Shown: positions 37,735 to 47,633 of the stretch, piece after piece
How positions within the stretch are numbered: position 1 is the stretch's first letter
Layout: every line of letters starts with the position of its first letter
From: Microcaldota archaeon
Lineage (GTDB): Archaea; Micrarchaeota; Micrarchaeia; Anstonellales; Anstonellaceae
NCBI GenBank assembly: GCA_018304295.1
Contig: JAGVWK010000008.1
Span: forward strand, 1 to 50,513
Direction: 5' to 3'
DNA length: 50,513 nucleotides
Made by a program: the position numbers and the translations under genes
The notes under the pieces: generated by a model
The model's database searches: none
What the model saw: only the letters and a program-made list of their open reading frames with translations
What the model was told of the DNA's origin: nothing

Positions 37735-38790
37735 GTGAAATTCATTTTACCACAGAAACAGCACCTCTTGCGCGTTATGCGCCCTGCTTTTATATTTTTC
37801 TTCCGATTTCCATTTGCGACCAATATGCTGCTGCCCAACATGAAGCTGAAGGTTCCGGAGTGCGAGCCACACATCGCCCTTGACCACGCGCAAGGGGAGC
37901 TTTGCTTTGTTTCCCATGCGCACAGCGACCACACCTCAGCCGTGCGTTCTCTTAAGCCCCTTTTTGCAACAGAAGAAACATTGCACTTGGCAAACGCAAA
38001 AACCGCGCATCCAATTCCCAAAAATATTTCCCTGCTTGGAGCCGGTCACATGCTTGGGGCTGCGCAGCTTTTTGCCCGGCTGGACGGCCAAAGCCTCACT
38101 TACACCGGGGATTTCAAGCTTTCCCCAAGCCTTACGTGCAAGGGCGCTCAAATAAAAGAGTGCGACACGCTCGTAATGGAAAGCACTTACGGCAGCCCAA
38201 GCATGCGCTTTCCATCGCGCGAAGAGGTGCTCTCTCACATGGAAAAATGGGTGAACGCAAACAGCTCAAAAAACGCGATAATATTCGGCGCATACACAAT
38301 GGGAAAAGCACAGGAGATTGTGAAATTCCTAAACGATTTTTGCGGCATAACCCCGATAGTGAGCAGCCGCATAGATTCAATTTGCGCAAAATACGAAGAG
38401 CTCGGAGTGCGCCTCTTGCGCGTGCGCAGCGGCACCGAAGAATCCAATGAAATGGCAAAAAGCCCTTTTGTGGCAGTAATGCCAAGCAGAAGCGTGAACC
38501 TCCAATTCGGCAGCTCGCTTTCAGGGGCGCTTAACATGAACGTCCTTACCGCGCTTGCAAGCGGCTGGGCGCATTCCTTTAGGCTTCCCGTTGACCGCGC
38601 CTTCCCGCTTTCAGACCATGCGGATTTTTCCGAAATGCTCCAATACATAGACTCCGCAAGCCCCAAAAAAATAGTGTGCGCGCTTGGGCGTGGGGAAGAG
38701 ATGGCAATGCATTTGAAAAAACTCGGCTATAACGCGATTGCGGACTCTCAAATAGGAGAGCGCATCGCAATGCAGGCAACCCTCAAATAG
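37735..38790 (+). CDS. MBL-fold / beta-CASP-like RNA or DNA processing exonuclease (start maybe 37825)
   Basis: VSHAHSDHTSAV, LLGAGHMLGAAQL, YTGDFKLSPS, LPVDRAFPLSDHADF. Confidence 0.85.
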   Translation: MKFILPQKQHLLRVMRPAFIFFFRFPFATNMLLPNMKLKVPECEPHIALDHAQGELCFVSHAHSDHTSAVRSLKPLFATEETLHLANAKTAHPIPKNISLLGAGHMLGAAQLFARLDGQSLTYTGDFKLSPSLTCKGAQIKECDTLVMESTYGSPSMRFPSREEVLSHMEKWVNANSSKNAIIFGAYTMGKAQEIVKFLNDFCGITPIVSSRIDSICAKYEELGVRLLRVRSGTEESNEMAKSPFVAVMPSRSVNLQFGSSLSGALNMNVLTALASGWAHSFRLPVDRAFPLSDHADFSEMLQYIDSASPKKIVCALGRGEEMAMHLKKLGYNAIADSQIGERIAMQATLK

Positions 38791-38798
38791 GGGTGTTT

Positions 38799-38872
38799 TC
38801 AGCACACAAAAGGAACCTTTATTTCCCGCACGCACGCTCAGCACACAAAAGGAACCTTTATTTCCCGCACGC
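38799..38872. repeat. Tandem repeat, period 39 bp, with a partial third copy near 38896-38918
   Basis: tcagcacacaaaaggaacctttatttcccgcacgc at 38799-38833 and 38838-38872; aacctatttcccgcacgcacgct at 38896. Confidence 0.9.
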
Positions 38873-38898
38873 TTAAGGCAGTTGCTTTGAGCAAAAAC

Positions 38899-39219
38899 CT
38901 ATTTCCCGCACGCACGCTTAAGCTCATTGTAATGCATGTCCGCCATGCCGACTTCAACGTTCACTTTTGCGCCCACTTGGTCATACAGCTCAATTGCAAC
39001 AAGCACTTTTGCAAGGGGCAAATCCTTTACTTTTTGAACTTCCTTAACGTAACTGTAGGGGACTTTCACGCTCTCCTCGTCCGTTTTAAGGCAGATGCCC
39101 TCCTCGCACAGGAGTATGTGCCCTTTTTCATCAAACCCTGCGCTGTAAAGTGGTATGCGTGTTTTTACTGCGCCCATGGGCGTTTTTTCTTCTGCCATAT
39201 TACCATCCGCCGTTTGCAT
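38899..39219 (-). CDS. Hypothetical protein
   Basis: 106-aa ORF with sensible codon usage; probable start at 39198. Confidence 0.6.
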   Translation of the reverse strand: MQTADGNMAEEKTPMGAVKTRIPLYSAGFDEKGHILLCEEGICLKTDEESVKVPYSYVKEVQKVKDLPLAKVLVAIELYDQVGAKVNVEVGMADMHYNELKRACGK

Positions 39220-39293
39220 TTGCCCTTATGGCTGCACTTGCACTTGCCCATTTGTCCAATTACTTTTATATAACTTGCATCCATTTTATAGGC

Positions 39294-39809
39294 ATGGCAG
39301 CCGCTAACACTTATATGCGAGGGCAGGCAGCAATGGAATACCTTGTTACCTATGGATGGGCAATCCTCGCGCTGCTTGTGGTGCTTGCAGCGTTGGTTTC
39401 CTCGGGCATTTTCACCGCTTCGCGCTTTATCTGGGAGGAGTGCACTTTCCAGCCCAACCTTCAGTGCTCCCCCTTCATACTCTACTCCTCGGACTCCTCA
39501 TCCACATTGCAATTCAGCGTGCTTAACGGGCTTGGTTTTCCGGTGCGCTTTACCGGCATAAACGCAACGCTTGCAAACGGCGAGCAGATGAACGCGCTCC
39601 TTGAAGACACGGTAACGGAAGAAGGCACAAAAGCCGCTTTTACCACAACCCTTGCCTCGCCGCTCCCCAAAGGCAGCCGCCAGACAATATACGTGCAGCT
39701 TTCCTACGTTAACTGCCTCACAACTGACACTAATGCCTGCGACGAGGCAACCGCTTCGGGCGAATACGTCTCCTCAGGCAAGATACTTGCAAACGTGCAG
39801 CCGCAATAA
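39294..39809 (+). CDS. Class III signal peptide (type IV pilin-like) protein
   Basis: MRGQAAMEYLVTYGWAILALLVVLAALVSSG: archaeal class III signal peptide. Confidence 0.8.
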   Translation: MAAANTYMRGQAAMEYLVTYGWAILALLVVLAALVSSGIFTASRFIWEECTFQPNLQCSPFILYSSDSSSTLQFSVLNGLGFPVRFTGINATLANGEQMNALLEDTVTEEGTKAAFTTTLASPLPKGSRQTIYVQLSYVNCLTTDTNACDEATASGEYVSSGKILANVQPQ

Positions 39810-39942
39810 CGTTTTGCCTTGCATCTCGCCTTCTTTTTTTGCCTCGTAAAAGACCAAAACGCTTTTAATGCTTTTATGCCCAATGCCTTTTGGCGATCAG
39901 GCATAACGGCAGCAAGGGCGTAAAATAAGTCCCAGAGCAGGG

Positions 39943-42900
39943 TTGGCAATGATATTCCTATCCAGAATACGGATGCGCGGCTTCAAGTCTTTCAAGAACG
40001 CAGACATCTCCCTCTCGCGCGGCTTTATTTGCCTTGTAGGCCCAAACGGCTCGGGCAAGTCCAACGTAACAGACGCAATACGCTTTGCGCTGGGGGAAAG
40101 CGCGCTGCGCTCTTTGCGCGCAAAAAAAGTCTCAGAGCTCATCAATACCTCTTCAAAGCATGCGGAAGTTACCATTTACATAGACGGCGATCGCAAGCTT
40201 GAGGTAAAGCGCGCCATAAAGGACGACGGCAAAAGCGGCAAATGCATTTACCGCATAAACTCAAAGCGCGCAACGCGCGCAAGCGTTATGGAGGCACTGC
40301 GCCCGCTCGGCCTTGAGGTGGGCTCCCACAACATAATAGCGCAGGGGCAGGTGCAGCGCATAATAGAGCTCAATGCAAAAGAGCGGCGCGCCGTGATAGA
40401 TTCCGTTGCAGGCATAAGCGAGTTTGAGGAGAAAAAGAAAGAGGCAATGAACGAGCTTGAGAAGGTTGAGCGCAAGATTTCAGACTCCGGCATAATACTT
40501 TCCGAGCGCGTCGCATATTTGGGCGAGCTTGAGCATGAGCGAGATGCGGCGCTTGCGCACAACGACGCAACTGAAAAACGCAAAAGCGCGCGCTACACAA
40601 TAGTGAAGCGCGAGCACGAGCACCAAGGCAGGCAGCACTACGAAATTGCGCAAAAATCCATAAGCGCAAAGGCGGAGCTTGAAAAAGCCACCCTTGAGCT
40701 TTCTTCCTTGGACTTGCAGATTTCCTCCCTTGAGGCGCGCCGCGTGGAACTGTCCGCAAAAGTGAATTCCCAAAGCGCGCGCGAGGGCACGCTCAAGCAA
40801 ATAGAGGAGCTTCGCGTTTCCATTTCCGCCTCCACTGCCTCGCTTGCTGAAAGGAAAAAAGACCTTGCGCGCATTGTGGCGCGCCTAGGCGAACTCTCCT
40901 CAAAAAGGGCTGGGCAGAAAAACAAATCCCTTGCGCTCAGCGCTGAAATTGCAAAGCTTCGCAAGGAGCTTTCCTCCCTTGACGCGAAAATAGGCAAGAT
41001 GGAGCAGGAGCAAGAGGCAGGCACGGGCACAGAAATCTCCCAGATACGCACCTCCCTTGACTCGCTTGTTTCGCAGTTGCAGCAGCTTCGCGAGCAGCGC
41101 GCCTCCCTTGCCTCCGACATTTCAAAAAGCAAGGAGATGCACTCCATGCGCCTCTCTGAAATACAGTCCATTTCCTCAACCCTTCCAAAGCTTTCGGATT
41201 CGCGCCTTGAGGGCGAAAGGGCGAACTTGGGCGCGGAAATAGATTCAATTGCAAAGGAAATAGACAAAATTTTCTCGCAGGAAAAAGACCTTAACAAAAA
41301 CATCCCACTGCTTGATCGGCGCATGCTTGAGCTTAAGGAAAAGCATGCAATAATGCGCGCAAGCGCATCCGCATCGGCAACCAATCCCGCAATAGCCTCG
41401 GTGCTCTCAATGGGGCAGCACATAAAGGGGATATATGGAACAGTCGCCGACCTGATAAAATTTGAGCCCGAATATGCAAAAGCAATAGAGGCGGCGGCAG
41501 GAAGCCGCCTCACCTACGTGGTCGTTGAGAACATTGACGTTGCAACCGCGGCAATAGACAGGCTACGTTTTCTCCGATACGCTTCTTGTAAAGGACGTTG
41601 CAGCCGCAAAGAAAGTCGGAATAGGCAAGGCGCGCATGGCAACAATTGAGGGCGAGCTTCTTGAGCGCTCAGGCATAATAACCGGCGGAAGCGCAAAAAG
41701 CAGCATACTTTCGCGCACCGCGCTGCAGACCCTTGAGAGGGAAATAGAAAGCCTGAAAAAGGAGCGCGAGGGCGCATATAGCGAGCTTTACTCAATACGC
41801 GAAACCATCTCACGCAAAAGGCGCGAAAAGGCAGAGGCTGAGATAAAGGCAAAGGGAATTGAGCTTGAGCTTGGCAGCATGGAGGCGGCGCGCAAGTCAA
41901 TTGAGTCCCTCAAGAAAAAAATCTCCCTTTTGCAAAAAGGCGCGCAGGAATTGCAGTCTCAAATTTTCCAGAAGGAAAAAAGCCTCGTTTCCCTTAATGG
42001 CAGCATTGACAAGATGCAGCAGGAGCGCGAGTCCCTCTCCTCCTCAATTGCAAGCGCGCAGGAGCTTGAAAAAGAGCAGGAGAGTGCGCAAGCATTGCAG
42101 CTTCGCTCATTGCTAAGCGACCACTCTGAGCTTGATTCTTCCATTAAGGCAAAAGAAAGCGAACTTTCACTTATGCGCGAGCAGGATGGCGAGCTTGAAA
42201 CCGAGCGCAAAAGCCTTTTTGCAGAGCAGGCAGAAGGCAAAAAACAGGCAGAGGCGCTTTCAGCAGGCATTGAAAAAGATTCGTCCCTACTTTCCCAAAA
42301 GGAAGAGGAGCTTTCCCACCTTAGCGCCTCCGCAAAGAAATTCTTTGCGCAGCTAAAAGCGCTTGAAGAGGAACTTTCAGGCATTTCCTCGCAGCGTGGA
42401 AAGTCGCAGTTTGCCTTTGATTCCCTTAACAAGCAGCTCTCAGAGCTTGAGGCAAAAAAAGCGATAATAGAAAGCAGGCTTGCGGACTACGCGGTGGAGC
42501 TTGAGAATTTCGGGCCAAATTTCCCTTCCTTGCTTGACGTGCCAAAAGCGCAGCTTGAAGAGCTCATAAAGGAGTGCGACGCGAAAATAACCTCCCTTGG
42601 CGCAGTGAACCTGAAAGCACCCGAGCTTTACGAGGAAAAGAAAAAGGACATTGACGGGGTGCGCTCAAAGCTTTCCCTTTTGGCGGACGAAAAAACAGCG
42701 GTGCTTCGCATGATGGACGAGATAGACGCAAAGAAGCGCGACATTTTCCTCTCCACCTTCAACGGAATTGCAGCGAATTTCAAGAAGCTCTTTAACCTCA
42801 TTTTCAAGGGCGAGGGAACGCTGCTTCTTGAGCAGCCCTCGGACCCGTTCAATTCCGGGCTGCAGATAAAGGTGCGCGACGAGCGCCACGAGCGCTACAT

Positions 42901-43225
42901 AGATTCCATGTCAGGGGGCGAAAAATCCCTTCTTGCGCTTCTTTTCATATTCGCAATACAGATGCACAAGGCATCCCCCTTCTACATCCTTGATGAGGCG
43001 GACGCTGCGCTTGACAAAGAGAATTCCCGCAAGCTTGCAGGGCTTTTGCGCCAGCTTTGCGCAAATACGCAGTTCATAGTGGTAAGTCACAACGATGCAA
43101 TACTCTCCTCTTCCGACATAGCACTTGGCGTGATGAAGACGGACGACGGCTCAAAAATAGTGGGGATACAGCTCACTACTGCCGCAAACATAGCAAAAGT
43201 GCGCAAAGTGCCGCAAGATGAATAG
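39943..43225 (+). pseudogene. smc: SMC chromosome segregation ATPase split by frameshift plus hinge deletion near 41560-41575
   Basis: N part 39943-41649 (GPNGSGKSNVTDAIRFALGE) and C part 41636-43225 (SGGEKSLLALLFIFAIQMHKASPFYILDEADAALD) in different frames. Confidence 0.9.
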
Positions 43226-43306
43226 TGCCACAAGATGAAAAATGCCACAAGATGAAAACGCTTTGGAGAATACTGCCGCAAGAGGAATAGTGCCGCAAGA
43301 GGATAG
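43208..43306. repeat. 17-bp degenerate tandem repeat (5 units) overlapping smc stop codon
   Basis: gtgccgcaagatgaata / gtgccacaagatgaaaa / atgccacaagatgaaaa / 14-nt spacer / ctgccgcaagaggaata / gtgccgcaagaggatag. Confidence 0.9.
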
Positions 43307-43322
43307 GTGCTTACCCTTTCCC

Positions 43323-44528
43323 TTATTTTTCCTTGCTTATTGTGTGGTTTTTCCCATCAGAACTCACCGTTATTGTCCCGTGCAAGTCCGTCCTGTAAAC
43401 GTCCCATCCGTGTATTTCAAACCTTTCAAGGGAGGTTGGGCTTGGCAAATCAAACTGGCTTGGCCCAACGGTTATTACGACATCCTGCAGCGCGTTCATC
43501 CTGCCCTCCACAAGCATTGAAGACCCGTACATGCCTCCCCTGCTCTCCCCCCTGTTGAAATATTGCACAACCGCGCACTCATCAACCCCGACATCGCTTG
43601 ATATTAGCGAAGGCTCAATCTCATGCACGGTTGGGTCAAGCAGCACAATGCAGAATCCCCCATATGCAAGCCTTAATATTATCGCGTCTGATTCCGAACT
43701 TCCTTTGAGCCTCTGGTGCTGCGGATTCATCACGCTTATGTTAAGCCCGTTCACCTGCACCCACTGGCGCGCAACCGGATATTTTACAGGAAGCATTTTT
43801 TCGCTTATTTTCTGCATGAGCGCATCTGACTGCGCAGTATCGTAGCTTATGTTGTTTGTCCAAATTTCCTGCGCGCTTATGCCATCTAACACTGTCGGAA
43901 TCCCTCCAATGCTGTTTATGTCATCGTGCGTTGCAACCATGACATTAAGCGCATCTATCCCGTGCGCGCGCACAAATTCCGCTACTTTCCCCCCCTGCGA
44001 TTGCGCCCCGGCATCAATAAGCATGTTGAAGGTGCCCTTGTTCACAAGAACCGCATTCCCAAATCCCACGTCAATGAAATAAATGTTCAGCGTTGCATTG
44101 GGCGTTTGCACGAGCGCAAAAGTCCCGTTCATGATATCGTGCGATTCCCTGCCCCTTATCGCAACTATCTCCCCGCTTGCATTAATTCCCCCTGTTGCAT
44201 TTGCCCCATTTTCAAGCGTTCCGTTCTCTCCGCTTTCATTTCCCTGCGTTGCATTTGTCGCATTATTTTCCTGCCCGTTTTCCCCCTCGCCCCAGTCAAT
44301 TCCCCCCTCTCCTGTTGTGTTGCCCGCACTAACAGCGCTTTCATTCCAGCCGCCGCTTGCGTTTATGCCGCCCCCGAAATCAATCGGCGGTATCACAATA
44401 GTGCCGTTCAGGAAGGGCTTTTGCGCATCCGGGTGCGCCTGCCCGTACTCCGCGGCAGTGCATCCCAAAAAGAAAGCAAAAAGAAATGCAAAAGAAATGA
44501 AAACTGCAAGGGTTTTTGCGCCTTCCAT
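43323..44528 (-). CDS. Lipoprotein with ComEC-like metallo-beta-lactamase fold, degenerate metal site
   Basis: Lipobox FLFAFFLGC; NIYFIDVGFGNAVLVNKGTFNMLIDAG; ATHDDINSIGGIPTVLD in place of THxHxDHIGG. Confidence 0.8.
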   Translation of the reverse strand: MEGAKTLAVFISFAFLFAFFLGCTAAEYGQAHPDAQKPFLNGTIVIPPIDFGGGINASGGWNESAVSAGNTTGEGGIDWGEGENGQENNATNATQGNESGENGTLENGANATGGINASGEIVAIRGRESHDIMNGTFALVQTPNATLNIYFIDVGFGNAVLVNKGTFNMLIDAGAQSQGGKVAEFVRAHGIDALNVMVATHDDINSIGGIPTVLDGISAQEIWTNNISYDTAQSDALMQKISEKMLPVKYPVARQWVQVNGLNISVMNPQHQRLKGSSESDAIILRLAYGGFCIVLLDPTVHEIEPSLISSDVGVDECAVVQYFNRGESRGGMYGSSMLVEGRMNALQDVVITVGPSQFDLPSPTSLERFEIHGWDVYRTDLHGTITVSSDGKNHTISKEK

Positions 44529-44575
44529 GCATTGCTTTTTCCCTTGCAGTTTAAAATGGTTTTTCCCCTGCATCC

Positions 44576-45931
44576 CTACAGCACGGGGAAATACCTTTTC
44601 TTTTCCCAATCGCTCACAGAGAGGCGGTAGTTGTCCCAGTCAGACTGCTGCACGCTTGTAAGGCTTTCATATGCGTGCTTTCCAATCGCGTTGCGCACAA
44701 CCTCGTCTTTTTCCAGCTCCCCCATTGCCTCCTTAAGCGACCCCGGCAGCGTCTTTATGTAAAGCTGCTCAAGCTTTTTGTCATCAAAGTGGTAGACGTT
44801 TTCCTCAACCGGTTTTGGCGGCTCCATTTTTTTCTCCACCCCGTCCATCCCTGCGGCGAGCATTGCGGCAAATGCAAGGTAGGGGTTGCACGAGGGGTCC
44901 GGGAAGCGCACCTCCGCCCTTGTTCCCCCGGGTTTTCCTGCCAGCGCGCGCGGTATGCGTATGAGCGCGCTGCGGTTTGTCCTCCCCCAGCAAATGTACA
45001 CCGGAGCCTCATACCCCGGCACAAGCCTTTTGTAGGAGTTCACCGTGGGGTTTGTTATTGCGCTCAATGCCCTTGCATGGTGCAGTATCCCTGCAATGTA
45101 GTGCTTTGCGGTTGCAGAGAGCAGGTAGCTGTCCTTTGCATCATAGAATGCATTTTCCCCGCCCTTCCAAAGCGACTGGTGCACGTGCATCCCTGAGCCG
45201 TTTATGCCAAAAACCGGCTTTGGCATGAAAGACGCGTGCAGCCCGTATTTTCTTGCCAATGTCCTCACAGTTGTCTTGTACGTCATCACGCTGTCCGCAA
45301 CCGCCAATGCATTCCCATAACGGAAATCTATCTCATGCTGCCCGGGCGCAACCTCGTGGTGCGCCATTTCTATTTTCAGCCCCATTGCCTCAAGCGCGGG
45401 GACAATCTCCCTTCTCAAATCAACTGCCATGTCTTTGGTCGCCAAGTCAAAATACCCCGCATCATCATGCACCACGGCGGTTTGCGGGTCAATGCCGCTC
45501 CCGTTTGCAGCCTTGAATATGAAAAACTCAAGCTCAGGCCCAACCTTAAGCTCATACCCCAATGCTTCTGCTTTTTTGAGCTGCCTTTTCAACACGCCCC
45601 TCGGGTCGCCCTCAAAAGCGGTCTTTTCATCATGGTAAACGTCGCATATTATCCGTGCGATTTTGTTGCCTGTCCATGGAAGGGTCGCATACGTTGAAGT
45701 ATCCGGAACCAAAAACATGTCGCTTTCATATATCCTTGCAAACCCCTCTATTGAGGAGCCGTCAAACCACAATCCCTCCTCAAGGGCGTGCTCCAGCATC
45801 TTAACCGTTATCTCGCACATCTTGGGGTTTCCCAATACGTCCACGAACTCAAGGTCAATGAACTCAACCCCGTTTTTCTTCACGTCTTCTATTATCCTGC
45901 CCTTTTCACCCTCACTTATCTGGTCTAGCAT
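44576..45931 (-). CDS. glnA: Glutamine synthetase type I
   Basis: FIDLEFVDVLGNPK, DGSSIEGF, GPELEFFIF, MPKPVFGINGSGMHVHQSLW, NPTVNSYKRLVPGYEAPVYICW. Confidence 0.97.
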   Translation of the reverse strand: MLDQISEGEKGRIIEDVKKNGVEFIDLEFVDVLGNPKMCEITVKMLEHALEEGLWFDGSSIEGFARIYESDMFLVPDTSTYATLPWTGNKIARIICDVYHDEKTAFEGDPRGVLKRQLKKAEALGYELKVGPELEFFIFKAANGSGIDPQTAVVHDDAGYFDLATKDMAVDLRREIVPALEAMGLKIEMAHHEVAPGQHEIDFRYGNALAVADSVMTYKTTVRTLARKYGLHASFMPKPVFGINGSGMHVHQSLWKGGENAFYDAKDSYLLSATAKHYIAGILHHARALSAITNPTVNSYKRLVPGYEAPVYICWGRTNRSALIRIPRALAGKPGGTRAEVRFPDPSCNPYLAFAAMLAAGMDGVEKKMEPPKPVEENVYHFDDKKLEQLYIKTLPGSLKEAMGELEKDEVVRNAIGKHAYESLTSVQQSDWDNYRLSVSDWEKKRYFPVL

Positions 45932-45999
45932 CTAATCGCCTCCCATTTCTCTTGCTTGCATGCGATACATATAAATACTCATAAGTTGTTATGCTATAC

Positions 46000-46034
46000 G
46001 TTTGTGCATAAAAAATGCAAAAAACTGCACAAAC
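46000..46034. promoter_or_regulatory. Inverted repeat GTTTGTGCA-N17-TGCACAAAC in glnA/Lrp divergent promoter region
   Basis: Perfect 9-bp arms at 46000-46008 and 46026-46034. Confidence 0.6.
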
Positions 46035-46074
46035 AATATAAAAGAAAACTGAAAATACCCAAAAAGGTATACAA

Positions 46075-46530
46075 ATGGCACGGGAGATGGACAAAACAGA
46101 CACGGATATACTCGCAGAGCTGCGCCGCGATTGCCGCCAATCATACCGCGAAATAGCGCATCGGCTCAAGCTCCACCCCGCAACCGTGATAAAGCGCGTG
46201 GAGAGGATGCAGCGCGAAAAGCTCATACTGGGCTTTGGCGCAAACCTTGATCTGCTTGCGCTGGGCTTTGAGTTCATGGCTCTCATAGACATACGCATCT
46301 CAAAAGGGCATCTTCTTGAGGTTGAACAAAAATTGCGCTCCCTGCCGCAGGTGGCTGCCATTTACGACGTTACCGGCGACTACGACGCGGTCGCCCTTGT
46401 CGCATGCAAAAACCGTGCGGACTTTTCGCGCATGATAAAGAAAATCCTCCACGAGCCCTACGTTGAGCGCACTAACACGCACGTTATCCTCAACGTGATG
46501 AAAGACAGCTGGGAGTTCGTGCCATTTTAG
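46075..46530 (+). CDS. Lrp/AsnC family transcriptional regulator
   Basis: DKTDTDILAELRRDCRQSYREIAHRLKLHPATVIKRVERM; C-terminal RAM domain VTGDYDAVALVACKN. Confidence 0.93.
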   Translation: MAREMDKTDTDILAELRRDCRQSYREIAHRLKLHPATVIKRVERMQREKLILGFGANLDLLALGFEFMALIDIRISKGHLLEVEQKLRSLPQVAAIYDVTGDYDAVALVACKNRADFSRMIKKILHEPYVERTNTHVILNVMKDSWEFVPF

Positions 46531-46606
46531 CATTTTTAACGCGTTTTTACACCCTTTATACGCCTTTTGCATCACCTTTTTATATCCCCAACTGCCTAAT
46601 TTTAGC

Positions 46607-47377
46607 ATGCGGTTCGGCTATGTGCCTGCCCTGCATGAAAACCTCCTATGCGAAATAGAATTTGCAAAAGAAAACTTTGATTTTGTAGAGGTAACGTATG
46701 TTCCTGGCGCAGATTTCGCGCGCATAGGGCGGCGTGCAATAGAGAAAGTACTGGGCAATTTCCCTGCAAAAGGGTGCGTGCACTGGTCGTACGATTTTTC
46801 CAATATCTCAAGGACGCAGATGCAAAAGGCAATAAGCCAGCTTTCCTTTTTCTCCTCAATTGGGATAAAGGACGTAACAGTAACTCCCTCGCTTAACAAG
46901 AACCTTTTTGTGGGCAGCATGCTCTCGCACAATATGCCATCCTTTTTGCGCGTGCGCGATTTCTGCTGGAACAACAATATCTCCCTGCACGTTGAGAACA
47001 CGGTCGCATTCCCTTTCAACAAGCCCGCTGCAATAAACTCCCTTCTCTACCATTTCCCCACCATGAAATTCACGCTTAATTTGGGGCACAGCCTTGCCGG
47101 ATATGCCGACAGCTACCCCTATTTCCTAAAGGACGTAAGCAAATCCCCCTCCCACTTCTGCCTGCATGATGCGGATTTCCACCACAGCCACCTTGCCTTC
47201 ACTGAAAAGGAGAAGATGCTTGAGGTAATGCAATACGTAAAAAGCCGCAACAGCCGCGCAAGCGTGGGGCTGCAAATATTCTACAAGGTGCAGGATGGCA
47301 AAAAAGTGTCCCTTGAAACAAAAGAGCGGCGGCAAATACTGCTTGACCACCTGAAAATACTGCACGAAGAGCTTTGA
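46607..47377 (+). CDS. Xylose isomerase-like TIM barrel protein
   Basis: FDFVEVTY, LHVENTVAFPFN, FTLNLGHSLAGYADSYPYFL, HFCLHDADFHHSHL. Confidence 0.7.
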   Translation: MRFGYVPALHENLLCEIEFAKENFDFVEVTYVPGADFARIGRRAIEKVLGNFPAKGCVHWSYDFSNISRTQMQKAISQLSFFSSIGIKDVTVTPSLNKNLFVGSMLSHNMPSFLRVRDFCWNNNISLHVENTVAFPFNKPAAINSLLYHFPTMKFTLNLGHSLAGYADSYPYFLKDVSKSPSHFCLHDADFHHSHLAFTEKEKMLEVMQYVKSRNSRASVGLQIFYKVQDGKKVSLETKERRQILLDHLKILHEEL

Positions 47378-47384
47378 AAGCCCA

Positions 47385-47633
47385 TCATCTTCTTTCAGCC
47401 ATTTTCCCATCAAATCTTTTTTTCAGGACTGGAAGAAAGCTCAGCACTGCCCCTATGGCTTCTTTGCACGCTTCAACTGAAACTGCCGCAACTCCATACG
47501 CGCATTTGTTGCGCAGCACGCGCAGCCGGTCAAACGATGAAATAAGATACTGCGAACAGCCGCACCTGTCGCGCAAAAACGCTATTTGCGCCTCATGTGA
47601 ATATGGTTTGTATCCCTCAAGCCCCATGAGCGC
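47385..47633 (-). pseudogene. C-terminal remnant of a HEPN-like protein
   Basis: ALMGLEGYKPYSHEAQIAFLRDRCGCSQYLISSFDRLRVLRNKCAYGVAAVSVEACKEAI; N-terminal half absent, frame runs into the overlapping ATPase gene. Confidence 0.5.

Noticed and set aside
38799-38920. Tandem repeats considered as a CRISPR array
   Set aside because: Period of 39 bp leaves essentially no spacer; repeat matches the adjacent gene end, so it is a tandem duplication.
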